A stretch of 15,760 nucleotides of DNA from Zygnema cylindricum (GCA_037447655.1 JBBHKE010002065.1:47190-62949), one strand, 5' to 3'; shown: positions 7,318 through 15,760, counted from the stretch's first letter. Notes: generated by a model from the sequence alone, not told the origin. Program-made: numbers and translations.

Positions 7318-7750
7318 CGGAAAAAAAAGGGGTAGGTATGGAGGAAGGGACCAAAAACGGGGGGGGGGGCGTGGGAATTGGAAGATGGTTGAAATAGTGG
7401 TATAGGGAGGGAAAGTGGTGGAGGAAATCCAAAAAATTGTGGGGGGGGGGGGGGGGGGTGAGGGGTGGGGAAGGTAAATAAATTTGTATTAGGAAAGAAA
7501 ATAGGGAGGGGGGTGGGGGGATGGTGGGAGAGGTGTGAGGAAGGGTGAGTATCAGTTTTTGGTTGGAGAGGGGAGGAGGAGAGGGGGAGAGGATCAATGT
7601 CGAAAAAAAAAGGGGGGGAGGGGGGGGTGGAGAGGAAGGGGGTTTGGAAAGCGTCTGCTCTGGGGAAGAGATGGGGAAGAATTGCTGCTCGGGGGAGAGG
7701 GATAAGATATTGGTAATGAAAAAAAAGGGGGGGGGGAGGGGATTATCGGG
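7318..7750 (+). repeat. Extremely G-rich, purine-rich tract with long G runs
   Basis: The plus strand is almost entirely G and A here, with many runs of four or more G, including an unbroken G18 at 7441-7458 and runs of seven to ten near 7360, 7606-7627 and 7729-7737. The minus strand therefore reads as Pro-rich in any frame, so open frames here are composition effects. Such a tract could form G-quadruplexes. It lies at the presumed 5' end of the RT pseudogene, so it may be its 5' untranslated or promoter region, or later slippage expansion. Confidence 0.8.
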
Positions 7751-7819
7751 TTTTTTTTTTTTTTTTTTTTGTGTGTGGGTAAGGGGTGTCTGTGTGTGTG
7801 TGAGTGTGTGTGTGTGTGT
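7751..7819 (+). repeat. T20 homopolymer and GT microsatellite
   Basis: Twenty T residues (7751-7770) are followed by an imperfect GT repeat to 7819, interrupted by GGTAAGGGGTGTC and one GA step. No gene is supported here. The T run next to the G-rich tract could be an inverted poly(A) tail of a small insertion, but no matching body was found. Confidence 0.9.
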
Positions 7820-9146
7820 TAGTGGCGTTAACTAATTTTGCCCAAATTCTGGTTAACTCACGAAAGAATCACACTGTTACAAATCATGTTGTTTCAATTT
7901 GTGACGTCACCCTTGTGATATCATACGCTTTCCTATCGCCAATCAGTCATTTTCTCAGTTATATCTTGTTCACAACTTTCTCGAAAACTATGCAAGTGGA
8001 AATGATCACCAGGAGTAATGCAGTTGGGATTACGAAAGTTACACTGTGAATAACGATTAGCTGCTGCCTAGACTTGGGATACAATTAGGAACATTGATAT
8101 CTTCTTGATGCATATTACTTCTTCACACTATTATCAGCTCATTGTATACTTAGTAGTGTTGTGTATCGGTAGCCATTTGACGATAAGCGACATGTACCTT
8201 TTTTTTTACCTACAGATAATTGATGTATTGGTTTGATATACCAACGAAGTTACACGATACACACGTCTAGTAGTTAACATCTTATAACTATCTGACTGCC
8301 AAAGTCACATCCATAGCCTGGCAAAAATGACAGTTACATGTTTGGTGACCGAGGGTAATAAATGGTGTCTAAAATACATTACAAAGGTTTTTTGTCTTGT
8401 TTAAAATATTGAATAACGTGCATATTGCGATTAGGGTTCCATCTCTCTGATTGAAGAGAGTGTTTGTCTTTACTGGAAAGTATAAATTAGTGTTGATCAC
8501 ACTAGTCGATTAAGCAGACCACAATGGGCCATGTTTCTAACAAAGTGCTAATGCCAATAATTTATTAACTCGAGTAGTGATGGGTGAGTAGTTTTTGTTA
8601 CTTGGCCTTGTAGGACTTAGAAGACACTTAAACCTTTTTCAGTTTATGTTTTAAATTTTGGTAGGGTGAAGTGAATCTTAGGTATGCTGGAAAAATACGA
8701 CATTCAAAAGAATTATAACGTACTATGTACAATCGATGGGCTTATCATACAAAAGTTTTAAGTGAAAGATACCGAAACTCCTCGTGATCTAGCTCCGGTG
8801 CAAGAAGCAATTTTTATAGTTAAAAAAACTGCTCTAAAACCTAAACCTTAAGAAAACGTTGATCCCATGACCATGATAATGATCACAACTAAGTAGATCA
8901 TACATGTTCACCAACTTCTGTCGCGAAGGCTATGGCCGTCATCCACCATCGTACTTTGTCGTATTTTGTTGCATAAGGGCGGAGACTTGGGCTCGGTTAG
9001 GGTTGTTAACACTAATTTGTTTGTCACTATTTTGGCAGAAAATTATAAAAAAGTATTAAAAACACTATTTAAGCGAGTGGACTACAACCAACCACGTAGC
9101 TTCTTACAAACAAATAATTTTATATGTTTTAATTTTGCATTTACAC
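7820..9146. other. Unassigned AT-rich region
   Basis: No coding frame with a recognisable motif; the frames at 7804-8049 and 8966-9163 are short and featureless. GTGACGTCAC at 7901-7910 is a perfect 10-base palindrome containing the CRE/C-box core TGACGTCA, of unknown meaning. I saw no RNA gene or element terminus. Confidence 0.5.
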
Positions 9147-9648
9147 TACACCGCAAATCGTAATTAGAGTAAATAACGCTAATTTGGTCGCCCTAAATTT
9201 CGACTCTATCACGTTTTAATAGAGTAAATGATTCTAAATTTTTCATTATATTATTTAAGGTAAGTTTTAATTAGCATAAAAAATATACTATAGGTTCGTT
9301 TTAAATAGTGTGGAGTCCGGACGACGTCCGACCATGCAAAATTGTACTTTTATGAGTAAAAAGGTACAAATAATGATTTAATGCAGGCCGTTAGCATGTA
9401 ACTGCGTTTTAACAAACCGCGTATTGCAAACGTCATAGTGACGATAAACTGTACTTTTTGTCAGATTCTGTACGATTACCTTATTTACAGTAGAGATGTT
9501 AGCGTGCCAAATTAGAGTACTTAAATAAATTAGAGTAAAATTCCTTTTTGAAAAAGTTCTATCACACAAATTAGAGTTTATTACTCTAATTATTTTTTTC
9601 TTTTTTTTTCTCTAGTTTTTCTTTACTCTAATCACGATTCGCGGTGTA
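9147..9648 (+). mobile_element. TIR element (MITE-like) copy 1
   Basis: It starts TACACCGCAAATCGTAATTA and ends, on the reverse strand, TACACCGCGAATCGTGATTA, so the terminal inverted repeats match over about 28 bases with few differences. TA at both edges fits a TA target duplication, as in Tc1/mariner-type and related DNA transposons. The 502-bp body has no coding frame and carries many copies of a CTCTAATT/AATTAGAG motif near both ends, plus a CGGAC-GAC-GTCCG hairpin near 9321. The minus-strand frame at 9378-9569 has no family motif. This is a non-autonomous element that would need a transposase from elsewhere. Its nearest relative, copy 2, lies inverted 173 bases away. Confidence 0.8.
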
Positions 9649-9821
9649 ATAAATCCTTAATGGTAATAAAATAATAAAGGCGCGAAATGGAGCTTGACAA
9701 ATCACCCGAGCTTAATCCTGTAATAACGAAAGGCGTATCCAAGGTCTCAAAGAAGCCAGGATTCGAATTGAAACGTGTACCGTATTGTAGCGTCGTTGTG
9801 TAGTGATGTAGTGTACTCATG
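9649..9821. other. Spacer between the two inverted TIR elements
   Basis: Single-copy-looking sequence, without coding potential. It contains GGCGCGAA near 9678, which recurs just past copy 2 near 10331. A GGATTCGAATT stretch near 9759 resembles a tRNA T-loop, but no stem flanks it. Confidence 0.4.
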
Positions 9822-10316
9822 TACACCGCAAATCGTAATTAGAGTAAATAATTAATTAGAGTAAAAAAAGAGAAAAAATAGAGTTATGAACTCTAATTTG
9901 TGTGGGAACTTTTTTAAAAAGGAATTTTACTCTAATTCATTTAGTACTCTAATTTGGCACGCTAATATCTCTACTGTAAATAAGGGATTCGTACAGAATC
10001 TGACAAAACGTACAATTTATCGACACAATGAAGTTTGCACTACGAGGTTTATTAAAGCGTAGTTACATGGTAACAGAATGTATTAAATCATTATTTGAAC
10101 CTTTTTCCTTGATAAAGTGCAATTTTGCACGGTCGGACGTCGTCCGTATTCCACACTATTTAAAACGAACCTATATTATAATTTTTTACACTAATTAAAC
10201 CTTACCTTAAATAGCATAATGAAAAATTTAGAATCATTTACTCTATTTAACGTATAGAGTCGAAATTTAGGGCGACCGAATTAGCATTATTTACTCTAAT
10301 TGCGATTCGTGGTGTA
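9822..10316 (-). mobile_element. TIR element (MITE-like) copy 2, inverted relative to copy 1
   Basis: The same ~500-bp element in the opposite orientation: its sequence follows the reverse complement of copy 1 along the whole length with scattered substitutions and small indels, the largest near the CTCTAATT-rich left end. Ends are TACACCGC at 9822 and GTGGTGTA at 10316, again with TA at the edges. No coding capacity. Together the two copies make an imperfect palindrome of about 1.17 kb (9147-10316) with a 173-base spacer, which could also behave as one composite unit because its outer ends are TIR ends. Confidence 0.8.
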
Positions 10317-10342
10317 ATGTACACCATGAAGGCGCGAATTGC

Positions 10343-10541
10343 TACACCGCGAATCGTTATTTGTGTCAAACTTTAAATAGCGTAAAAAAAAATAGTGTTA
10401 TTGATTCTAAATTAGCGCGAGAGACATGGCAAATTATGGTCCACTTCCTTAACTAAGGTTTTTAATTCTATTTCGAGAAAAAAATCAAAATTTTAAGAAC
10501 CCAAATTAGTGACATTGACACTAATAACGATTCACGGTATA
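10343..10541 (+). mobile_element. Short TIR element, copy 3 (~200 bp)
   Basis: Starts TACACCGCGAATCGTTATTT and ends, reversed, TATACCGTGAATCGTTATTA. About 28 terminal bases pair with four or so differences. The termini match copies 1 and 2, but the subterminal motif differs (GTGTCAA rather than AGAGTAA) and the interior is unrelated, so it is a different subfamily. It lies 26 bases after copy 2. No coding capacity. Confidence 0.7.
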
Positions 10542-10548
10542 CTAGTGC

Positions 10549-11660
10549 TACACCGTGAATCGCTATTAGCGTAATGAAATAGATAGCGTAATAAAAAAAT
10601 TAGCGTTATTTACGTTAATTGGGAATTTGAGTTTTTTCCAAAAATATTGGAATTGCTAATCGCAGAGACAATTTTGCAATTTTTGCTGCGCGTAGGTAGT
10701 TGTCAAAAGTTGTACGTTTTGAAGTACAGTATAGTATAAGTTACATACCCTTGAGTTCAGATTTGACGGTCAATTCGTTGAACAACTTCGACTGGCGAAT
10801 TTTGTAACGACGGTTGGGAAAGTGTCGCGCTTGCGAACATCGACCATCATAAAAAAAAAAAAAAATCACACGGCCGGGCAATATTACGGTAACAAAATTG
10901 CAGCAACCACATGTAAATAAAATGGTTGCTCACAAAGTAGTTTCTCACTTCACGTGAGCTCCACTGTGAGAGCACATAGTGACATTTAACTTAGCCGCAA
11001 AAATGGAATCTAATCGTGAATCTTTCGTTGAACTTGGACACAAATTAAAGAATGACGTCATATGTTTAAACTAACTCGCACGAAACGAAATAAAATTCGT
11101 ACAAGAAAAGAAAGCGTACCCGCCTAAAAACATCGATGAAACTAAATGTTAAAAAAGCGCGTCGTCATGCGTGACCAGATAAAGTCACACTATTTAGGAT
11201 CAACATTCGTACATTGACAACGTACTTCCTATTGATTCACATTCAAACCAAAAGTAAAATGCGCACATAAAATCAATGTAAAGTACACACTTAAATGCCA
11301 ACATGTGCTCTCACACCGGAGCGCACGTGAAGTGAGAAACTACCTGCACGCAACCGTTTTATTTACATGTAGTTGTAACAGTTTTGTTATTGTAAACCTG
11401 CGCCGGCCGTGTGAATTGTTTTTTTTTTTACGGTCGACGTTCGCAAGCCCGCCGCTCTTTTAGCCGTCGTTACAATATTTCGCCAGTCAAAGTTGTTCGA
11501 CGGGTTGACCGTCAAATCTGAACTCAAAGGTACGTAACTTATACTATAGTGTACTTGAAACGTACAATTTTTGAAAACTATCTGCGCGCAACAAAAATTG
11601 TCTCTGCGATTAGCAACTCCCAAAAATATTTATTCTAATATATCATTAACTCTAATTTGT
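10549..11660 (+). mobile_element. TIR end plus large foldback (copy 4)
   Basis: A TIR end, TACACCGTGAATCGCTATTA, begins seven bases after copy 3. From about 10613 the sequence is the left arm (to ~10991) of a long inverted repeat whose right arm is ~11288-11660. Aligned landmarks include GCTAATCGCAGAGACAATTT, TATAGTATAAGTTAC, GAGTTCAGATTTGACGGTCA, CACACGGCCGG and GAGAGCACAT, each with its complement in the right arm; an A15 run at 10851 pairs with a T11 run at 11419. The ~296-base loop holds no convincing gene (only a 23-codon frame at 11003-11074). I could not find the partner terminus CGGTGTA on the right, so the right end is lost, diverged or beyond 11660. An RNA across it would fold into a long hairpin. 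Confidence 0.65.
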
Positions 11661-12120
11661 AAACTGTTTTGTAACAATTGTCGGCGCACAATGTCTTCAC
11701 ACTACTACATGTGCATGTACTAAATTGTTAAAATTGTACGCCGTCGCGTTTTTGTGACATCTGCGTGTGCTGAAAAAATTTACACAATTGCATGTTAGCG
11801 CGACTCCAGGAATCCTGAAATGCGTGATCAGTTACGTTTACCGTAAGTACAAATTTAGAACTGACCGCGGCACGTTGTTGCGTCCAAAAATGATGTTGTC
11901 TGTTCGGCGCTTGTAGTAAAATAAACACATTATATCCTTTAACTTTAATTACGTCCCTATTTCCCTGTTCTATTAGAGTTTATAAAAGTTAATATGTGTG
12001 TTAATTCTAAATTGATTACTTTTTGGTGGCAACACTTCCAAAAACAACATACAATAGCGTTAACATTCACAAAAAGAATAGGTATTAGCGTTAATGTTAA
12101 CTCTAAATGAGTCTCTTATA
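11661..12120. other. AT-rich tail of the TIR/foldback cluster
   Basis: No coding region recognised; the minus frame at 11728-11928 has no motif. The distal part repeats element-like words (TATTAGAGTTTA near 11973, ATTAGCGTTAA near 12083) and a 9-base inverted pair, GTTAACATT at 12059-12067 with AATGTTAAC at 12093-12101. This may be the eroded right end of copy 4 or another decayed copy. Confidence 0.4.
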
Positions 12121-12721
12121 AGAAAATATATGACTTGTCACCAGTAACTCGTCATATGATTGATTTCTCAACATCAAGCTTGGCATGCTTTCAATCCACT
12201 TAAATATTTTGGCTGGAAATTGTCGTGCACAATGTAACACCAACCGATTTTAGGTCCCATCGCCTATTACAAAAAAAATCCATACATTCATTAACCTGCG
12301 GCATTTTCCATGGCGCTTTCACCAAAATCATCGTCGCCTACCACGTGCGTATTTTCTCACTGTAACTCGAGCTTATTTTCATTCATTCCCGCTTTTATTT
12401 TGACGTTTTGAGAAATATTCCACGATCAAATTTCAAATCATACGCTTTTGTGATGTTCTCAAAAGTCGCAACGTCTAAAATTCAACCGAAAATTTAAAAA
12501 TTGAATTTTGGATTGAAAAACCTTTCCCGTTCTTTCTTCTCTTTGGGGTCTTTTTCTTTGCTATACATATTCCTATTTTTGGAGAATCATGGCACATCAA
12601 GCCTTTCGCATTGCAAACATAAAGAATAAGACATTTTTATCACTAGAAACGTAAAGTTTGGGAACTGCCGTAGACAAAAGAAACTAAGAGCTACCCAAAA
12701 GGAATTGACAACTCACCCTCA
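12121..12721. other. Unassigned region before the third copia fragment
   Basis: AT-rich, no gene, LTR end or RNA recognised. The junction with copia-derived sequence lies somewhere before 12722 but cannot be fixed, because the adjacent linker is poorly conserved. Confidence 0.4.
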
Positions 12722-12901
12722 ATGTGGTCCATGAGTGATGAAGTAATCAACAAGGACACCAAGGCAACAGAAGATGGTGAAACCGAAAGCGAGGGTGAAA
12801 AAACACTCTCCCCACCAAAGACCCTTGAGCTACCTGCAATGGAGGAACAACCAGCTGGCAAAGAGGCTACAACAAGGCAAGACAAAGTCGACAATGCAAC
12901 C

Positions 12902-13118
12902 TGAGAAATCAAAACTGAGGAGATAGAGACAACTGCATAAAAATTCAAGCGTGATAAGCAAAGAAAGAAAAGAAAGGAAATTGAACTCCAACCTATTACC
13001 AATGCTTCAACTTGAGAAATCGAAACTGAGGAGAAAAAGACAGTTGCAAAAAAATCTAAGCGTGATAAGCAAAGAAAGAAATGAAAGGCGATTGAACTCC
13101 CACTTATTACCAACGATC
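12902..13118 (+). repeat. In-frame 111-bp tandem duplication in the copia linker
   Basis: GAGAAATC-A/G-AAACTGAGGAGA occurs at 12903 and again at 13014, and the following ~105 bases correspond, including GCGTGATAAGCAAAGAAAGA in both units. The period is 111 bases (37 codons), so the frame is kept. The units differ at scattered sites, showing the duplication is not recent. In the protein it doubles a basic KRDKQRKK segment. Confidence 0.85.
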
Positions 13119-13156
13119 AAAGCAGCCGGTCTAGACGTCCTCCTCAGAGACTTGGT

Positions 13157-13240
13157 GAGTGGCTAGGTACCTCAAAGCCCCCCAGGAGGAAGTTTGCAGA
13201 GTGGCTATGTATCTCAAAGCCCCCAAGGAGGAAGTTTGCA
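13157..13240 (+). repeat. In-frame 42-bp tandem duplication
   Basis: Two adjacent 42-base units (13157-13198, 13199-13240), each starting GAGTGGCTA and ending AGGAGGAAGTTTGCA, with three differences. Fourteen codons are repeated exactly in frame (EWL...SKPPRRKFA). Confidence 0.9.
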
Positions 13241-13331
13241 GGGATGGCTCATGTTGAGGAACCCACAAGCTTGAAGGAAACACTCATTGGAGAGGACAAC
13301 AAGAAATGGAAAGCAGCCACAAAACAAAAAA

Positions 13332-14213
13332 ATGGCCTCCATAATGAATAACAAAACATGGACTCTCGAGGATCTGCCACAAGGAAGAAAAACGATAGGC
13401 AGTAAGTGGAAATTTAAGATCAAGAGAAATGCAGACGACACAATTGAGCGTTAAAAAGCAAGACTTGTAGCAAAGGGGTATATGCAAAAGGAAGGGATTG
13501 ATTACCAAGAGACTTTCGCTCTAGTTTTTAAGTTCACATTCGTACGTGCTCTCTTTGCACTTGCGGCCACCCTCAGAATGGAGGTGGAGCAGAAGGACGT
13601 AAATACTGCCTTTCTGCATGGTGAGATCGACGAAGAATTATACATGCAACAACCACAAGGTTATGAAGATCCCATGGACCCAAAGAAGGTTTGCAAACTC
13701 TCATAAGCCTTTTATGGATTAAAGAAATCCCCTAGGTCTTGGAACTTGAAAATATATCAACTGCTTTAAAGTGAGGGTTTCACAAAAATTATATCCGGCC
13801 ACTCAGTTTATTATCATGAAAAACTGAACATCATTATCGCGGTTTATGTAGACAACTTGATGATAGTAGGAGAAACAAAAGATAACTTATCAAAGATCAA
13901 AAAAATGCTATCTAACTCATTCAAAATGAAAGATCTAGGCGAGATAAAACATGTTTTTAACGTTGAAGTAATTAGAAACAAAGAGGAGAAAACCATTCAA
14001 TTATCACAAAGGAAATACATTGGAGAGTTACTAACTAGGTTTCGACTGCAAGACGCAAATGCAATCTCAACTCTACTGGAGTTAGGGGAGAGTTTCATCG
14101 AAGAGCTTTCAGAGTACAAAGTAGACCCCATAGAGGCAACATATCGAGAGGCAGTGGGAGCTCTAATCTACGTCATGAACTTACTCCCTCGGATATCTCC
14201 ACAACTGTCATAA
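13332..14213 (+). pseudogene. Copia reverse transcriptase (copy C), decayed
   Basis: The frame from 13332 reads IMNNKTWTLEDLP, then [70 protein letters not shown] and AVYVDNLMIVG, followed by MKDLGEIKHVFNVEVIRN, LSQRKYIGELL and YREAVGALIYVMN. This is the complete order of copia RT (RVT_2) blocks. The enzyme would copy element RNA into DNA. Stops fall at 13452-13454, 13704-13706 and 13767-13769, and the frame ends at 14211-14213. The catalytic YVDD box reads YVDN (Asn codon 13854-13856), which would by itself abolish activity. DVNTAFLHG keeps its Asp. The copy is clearly older than the minus-strand one. Confidence 0.9.
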
Positions 14214-14918
14214 TTTTGAGCAGGTTTTTGCACCGACCAGGGAAACAACATTGGTCAGCAGTGAAAAGAGTTCTTAAGTATCTAAAAGGGACAATTAACT
14301 ATACTCTCACACTTGGCGAGAAATTGACAACATTGATATTCATGCATTTACCTGACGGTGATTGGGGAGGGGACATAAGTAGCAAAAAATTGATGACAGG
14401 ATACCTTTACAATATCGGCAATGGAAGCGTGAGCTGGAGTTCAAAGCTCTAGAAGAGTGTCGCCCTCTCCACAATGGAAGCAGATTACATGGCCGTGGCA
14501 ACCATAGTAAAGGAGGTTTCGTGGCTAAGGGGATTCCTCAACGAACTTGGATTTACACAATCAAGGAAAACTCTAATTTACACTCACAGTCAGAGTGCCT
14601 CACCTTGATTAGAATCCTATGAATTATCCTAAGACAAAACACATTTCTTTGAGATACCATTTTATCAGGGATAATACCACAGCGGAAGCAGTGGCCTTCT
14701 ACATCATGCCGGATAAGGAGAACGTTGCGGACATGCTTACTAAAGTTGGGGTCACTAACATGTTGCTCCTATGTGCAGAAAATGCAGGTCTAAAAATAGG
14801 AAGGTTTCTAGAGGAGGAGGAAATTTCAAAGTCTATGGTGAAAGATGGAGAAAATTCTACGACTAAGGAAAAAAAAAGCGAAAGATGGAAAAAAGTGAAG
14901 GCGAGCGCACCTAAATAG
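14214..14918 (+). pseudogene. Copia RNase H (copy C), decayed, with charged C-terminal extension
   Basis: After a frameshift near 14190-14216 it reads SRFLHRPGKQHWSAVKRVLKYLKGT, then DGDWGGDISSKKLMTGYLY, VSWSSKL, a TAG at 14450-14452, SVALSTMEADYMAVA and WLRGFLNELG, and a decayed CDSQSA box now reading THSQSAS (catalytic Asp lost), with a TGA near 14606. A second frameshift leads to KTKHISLRYHFIRDN and KENVADMLTK, the usual RNase H C-terminus. A Glu/Lys-rich tail of about 40 residues then runs to a TAG at 14916-14918, longer than in typical copia proteins. It would degrade RNA in RNA-DNA hybrids, but the lesions make that impossible. Confidence 0.88.
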
Positions 14919-15420
14919 TTTCGAGCTACTTATTTCCAAACCTAGACGTTCCGGGGGACCACAGAAAAAATATCGTGGTAACATTGGAGGGTAGTCTCTG
15001 AACCTTATTAATTGGATGTCCGAATTTCAACCGCGTATTAATTGGTGGACTATTTTCGGACGTAATTTTGCGCGTGTCGTCCACGGGGTACGTCGAAGGT
15101 GACACTCAACTTGATTCGTTTTTGACGAATCAAACTCGTGCAAGTGTACTTTTTCTTATTTTTGGTCCTGCACACTATCGTGGCATCTACGGGTCGCCAA
15201 CTCTATTTTTCAAATTATCCTGTACGGATCAAATTTGTGGGACGACGACGAAAATTTACCTTAATGGAAGTGATGTCGAAGTACAAAATTTCGGGACACG
15301 TACGGCGACGAATTTATCACGTGCCGTTGGGATTTGATCTTTGGAGGCTTTGTCTCATTTCAAGGAAGGTTCGCGGTCAACTATAGTCCCGGTCAAAGCT
15401 ACGAATAAATCGCCGCAAAA
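14919..15420 (+). other. Possible 3' untranslated region of copy C, function unassigned
   Basis: About 500 bases between the RNase H stop and a polypurine-like tract. Two overlapping short frames (15068-15337, 15138-15386) have no family motif. It contains a perfect hairpin at 15111-15133 and ATTAATTGG twice (15008 and 15038). It may be 3' untranslated sequence, a remnant of an extra gene, or unrelated flank. Confidence 0.35.
15111..15133 (+). repeat. Perfect 9-bp stem-loop
   Basis: TTGATTCGT (15111-15119) and ACGAATCAA (15125-15133) are exact complements around a five-base loop. There is no T run after it on the plus strand, and it lies in non-coding sequence. Role unknown. Confidence 0.6.
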
Positions 15421-15431
15421 TCGAGTGGGAG
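15421..15431 (+). promoter_or_regulatory. Possible polypurine tract of copy C
   Basis: TCGAGTGGGAG directly precedes TGTTG, the most common start of copia LTRs. This combination usually marks the plus-strand primer site and 3' LTR edge. The ~500-base distance from the RNase H stop is long for copia, so this is tentative. Confidence 0.4.
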
Positions 15432-15760
15432 TGTTGTTATTTGTGCGACTCTGGGCGATTATACCGATTCAGTGCTAAGCTGATTTCGACCTCACGCGAA
15501 GTCAAATCGTACATACTTTGACGCGCGATATTTAGGATGCACTATTTTGGGTGGGTATATGTGTCAGCGCCTCTGCAGGTGCATTAATGTAGACGTATAA
15601 TTGTAGGTTGTCAGATTAGGCACGTGGCCCTTTGTCATAAGATTGCCGCTTAGAATCTTTTCTTGCTGTTAGAGTTAAGTAGATTGTGTTTCGAAAATGT
15701 ACATAATCATTCACAGAGGCAAGGAAAATGACATGGCTCTATTGATAAAGACAATTAGTC
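15432..15760 (+). repeat. Possible start of the 3' LTR of copy C, cut by window end
   Basis: Begins TGTTGTTATTTG after a purine tract. No partner LTR lies in the window and it does not resemble LTR A or B, so support is only the edge motif and its position downstream of a copia pol. No gene was seen in it. Confidence 0.3.

Larger units (their letters stand above)
12722..13331 (+). pseudogene. Copia pol linker between integrase and reverse transcriptase (copy C)
   Basis: One frame (in phase with 12722) encodes a Glu/Lys/Thr-rich low-complexity stretch, two Lys/Arg-rich repeats (each with KRDKQRKK), then SRSRRPPQRLGEWL, a duplicated SKPPRRKFA, and finally a segment with EEPTSLKETLIGEDNKKWKAA. 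The last is the standard copia lead-in to the reverse transcriptase (EP-x-x-x-x-EA-x-x-x-x-x-x-KWK-A), and R-R-x-PP-x-RLG is the usual linker end. Stops at 12902-12904, 12947-12949, 13010-13015 and 13082-13084 and a frameshift near 13320 break it. Integrase is not recognisable upstream. The antisense frame 12691-13113 is a mirror of this biased sequence. Confidence 0.65.

Noticed and set aside
7121-7597. 158-residue Pro-rich minus-strand frame
   Set aside because: The sequence is low-complexity C-rich DNA that stays open in several frames; there is no domain, and the overlapping frame holds the zinc finger.
9755-9775. tRNA T-loop-like GGATTCGAATT in the spacer
   Set aside because: The flanking bases do not pair into a T stem and no other tRNA arm is nearby.
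9147-10541. CRISPR-like or satellite array suggested by the repeated AATTAGAG words
   Set aside because: Spacing is irregular and the words cluster near TIR element ends; this is explained by inverted element copies.
12691-13113. 140-residue minus-strand frame, Ser/Leu/Phe-rich with an internal repeat
   Set aside because: It is the antisense of the Lys/Glu-rich copia linker, and its repeats are the 111-bp duplication seen from the other strand.
15068-15386. Two overlapping plus-strand frames of 80-90 codons
   Set aside because: No motif, no composition bias pointing to coding, and they overlap each other in different frames.

Overview
The window looks like repeat-rich nuclear DNA of a eukaryote. 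It holds no intact host gene that I can recognise. Nearly everything I can identify is decayed transposable element: three Ty1/copia LTR-retrotransposon fragments, one non-LTR-type reverse transcriptase pseudogene, and a cluster of terminal-inverted-repeat (TIR) elements. The lineage is uncertain. One clue points to green plants: the best copia primer binding site (5053-5067, minus strand) matches, as I know that tRNA, 15 nt of the anticodon arm of plant-type initiator tRNA-Met. G-box-like motifs in an LTR fit this but prove nothing.

Layout. 1-573: unassigned. 574-726 (+): tail of a copia RNase H, then a polypurine-like tract and a full LTR (740-1773). That LTR runs straight into a second internal region (primer binding site and gag N-terminus, 1774-~2010), so one LTR lies between the 3' end of one internal region and the 5' start of another. 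2051-3028: unassigned. 3029-6114 (-): a related copia copy in opposite orientation, with 5' LTR (6114-5068), primer site, gag, zinc knuckle, protease and integrase; it is cut off inside the integrase core. In both copies the first in-frame gag ATG lies inside the primer binding site, so the start codon sits opposite the CAU anticodon of the presumed primer tRNA. Both LTRs also carry an antisense tRNA-like stretch.

6115-7317 (-): a pseudogene with an N-terminal CCHC finger and the start of a reverse transcriptase, ending exactly at the LTR edge, so the copia element inserted into it. Its upstream side is an extremely G-rich/C-rich tract (7318-7750), a T20 run and a GT microsatellite. 7820-9146: AT-rich and unassigned.

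9147-~12110: TIR elements with ends TACACCG...CGGTGTA, consistent with TA target duplication. Two ~500-bp copies lie in inverted orientation (9147-9648, 9822-10316), a ~200-bp copy follows (10343-10541), and seven bases later a fourth end starts next to a foldback with arms of about 375 bp (10613-10991 / 11288-11660).

12722-14918 (+): a third, different copia pol fragment (linker, reverse transcriptase, RNase H) with many stops and frameshifts and two in-frame tandem duplications in the linker. A possible polypurine tract and LTR start lie at 15421-15432.

No element here appears able to move by itself. The most notable structures are the start codon embedded in the primer site, the LTR-embedded tRNA-like sequence, the nested insertion and the TIR/foldback cluster.
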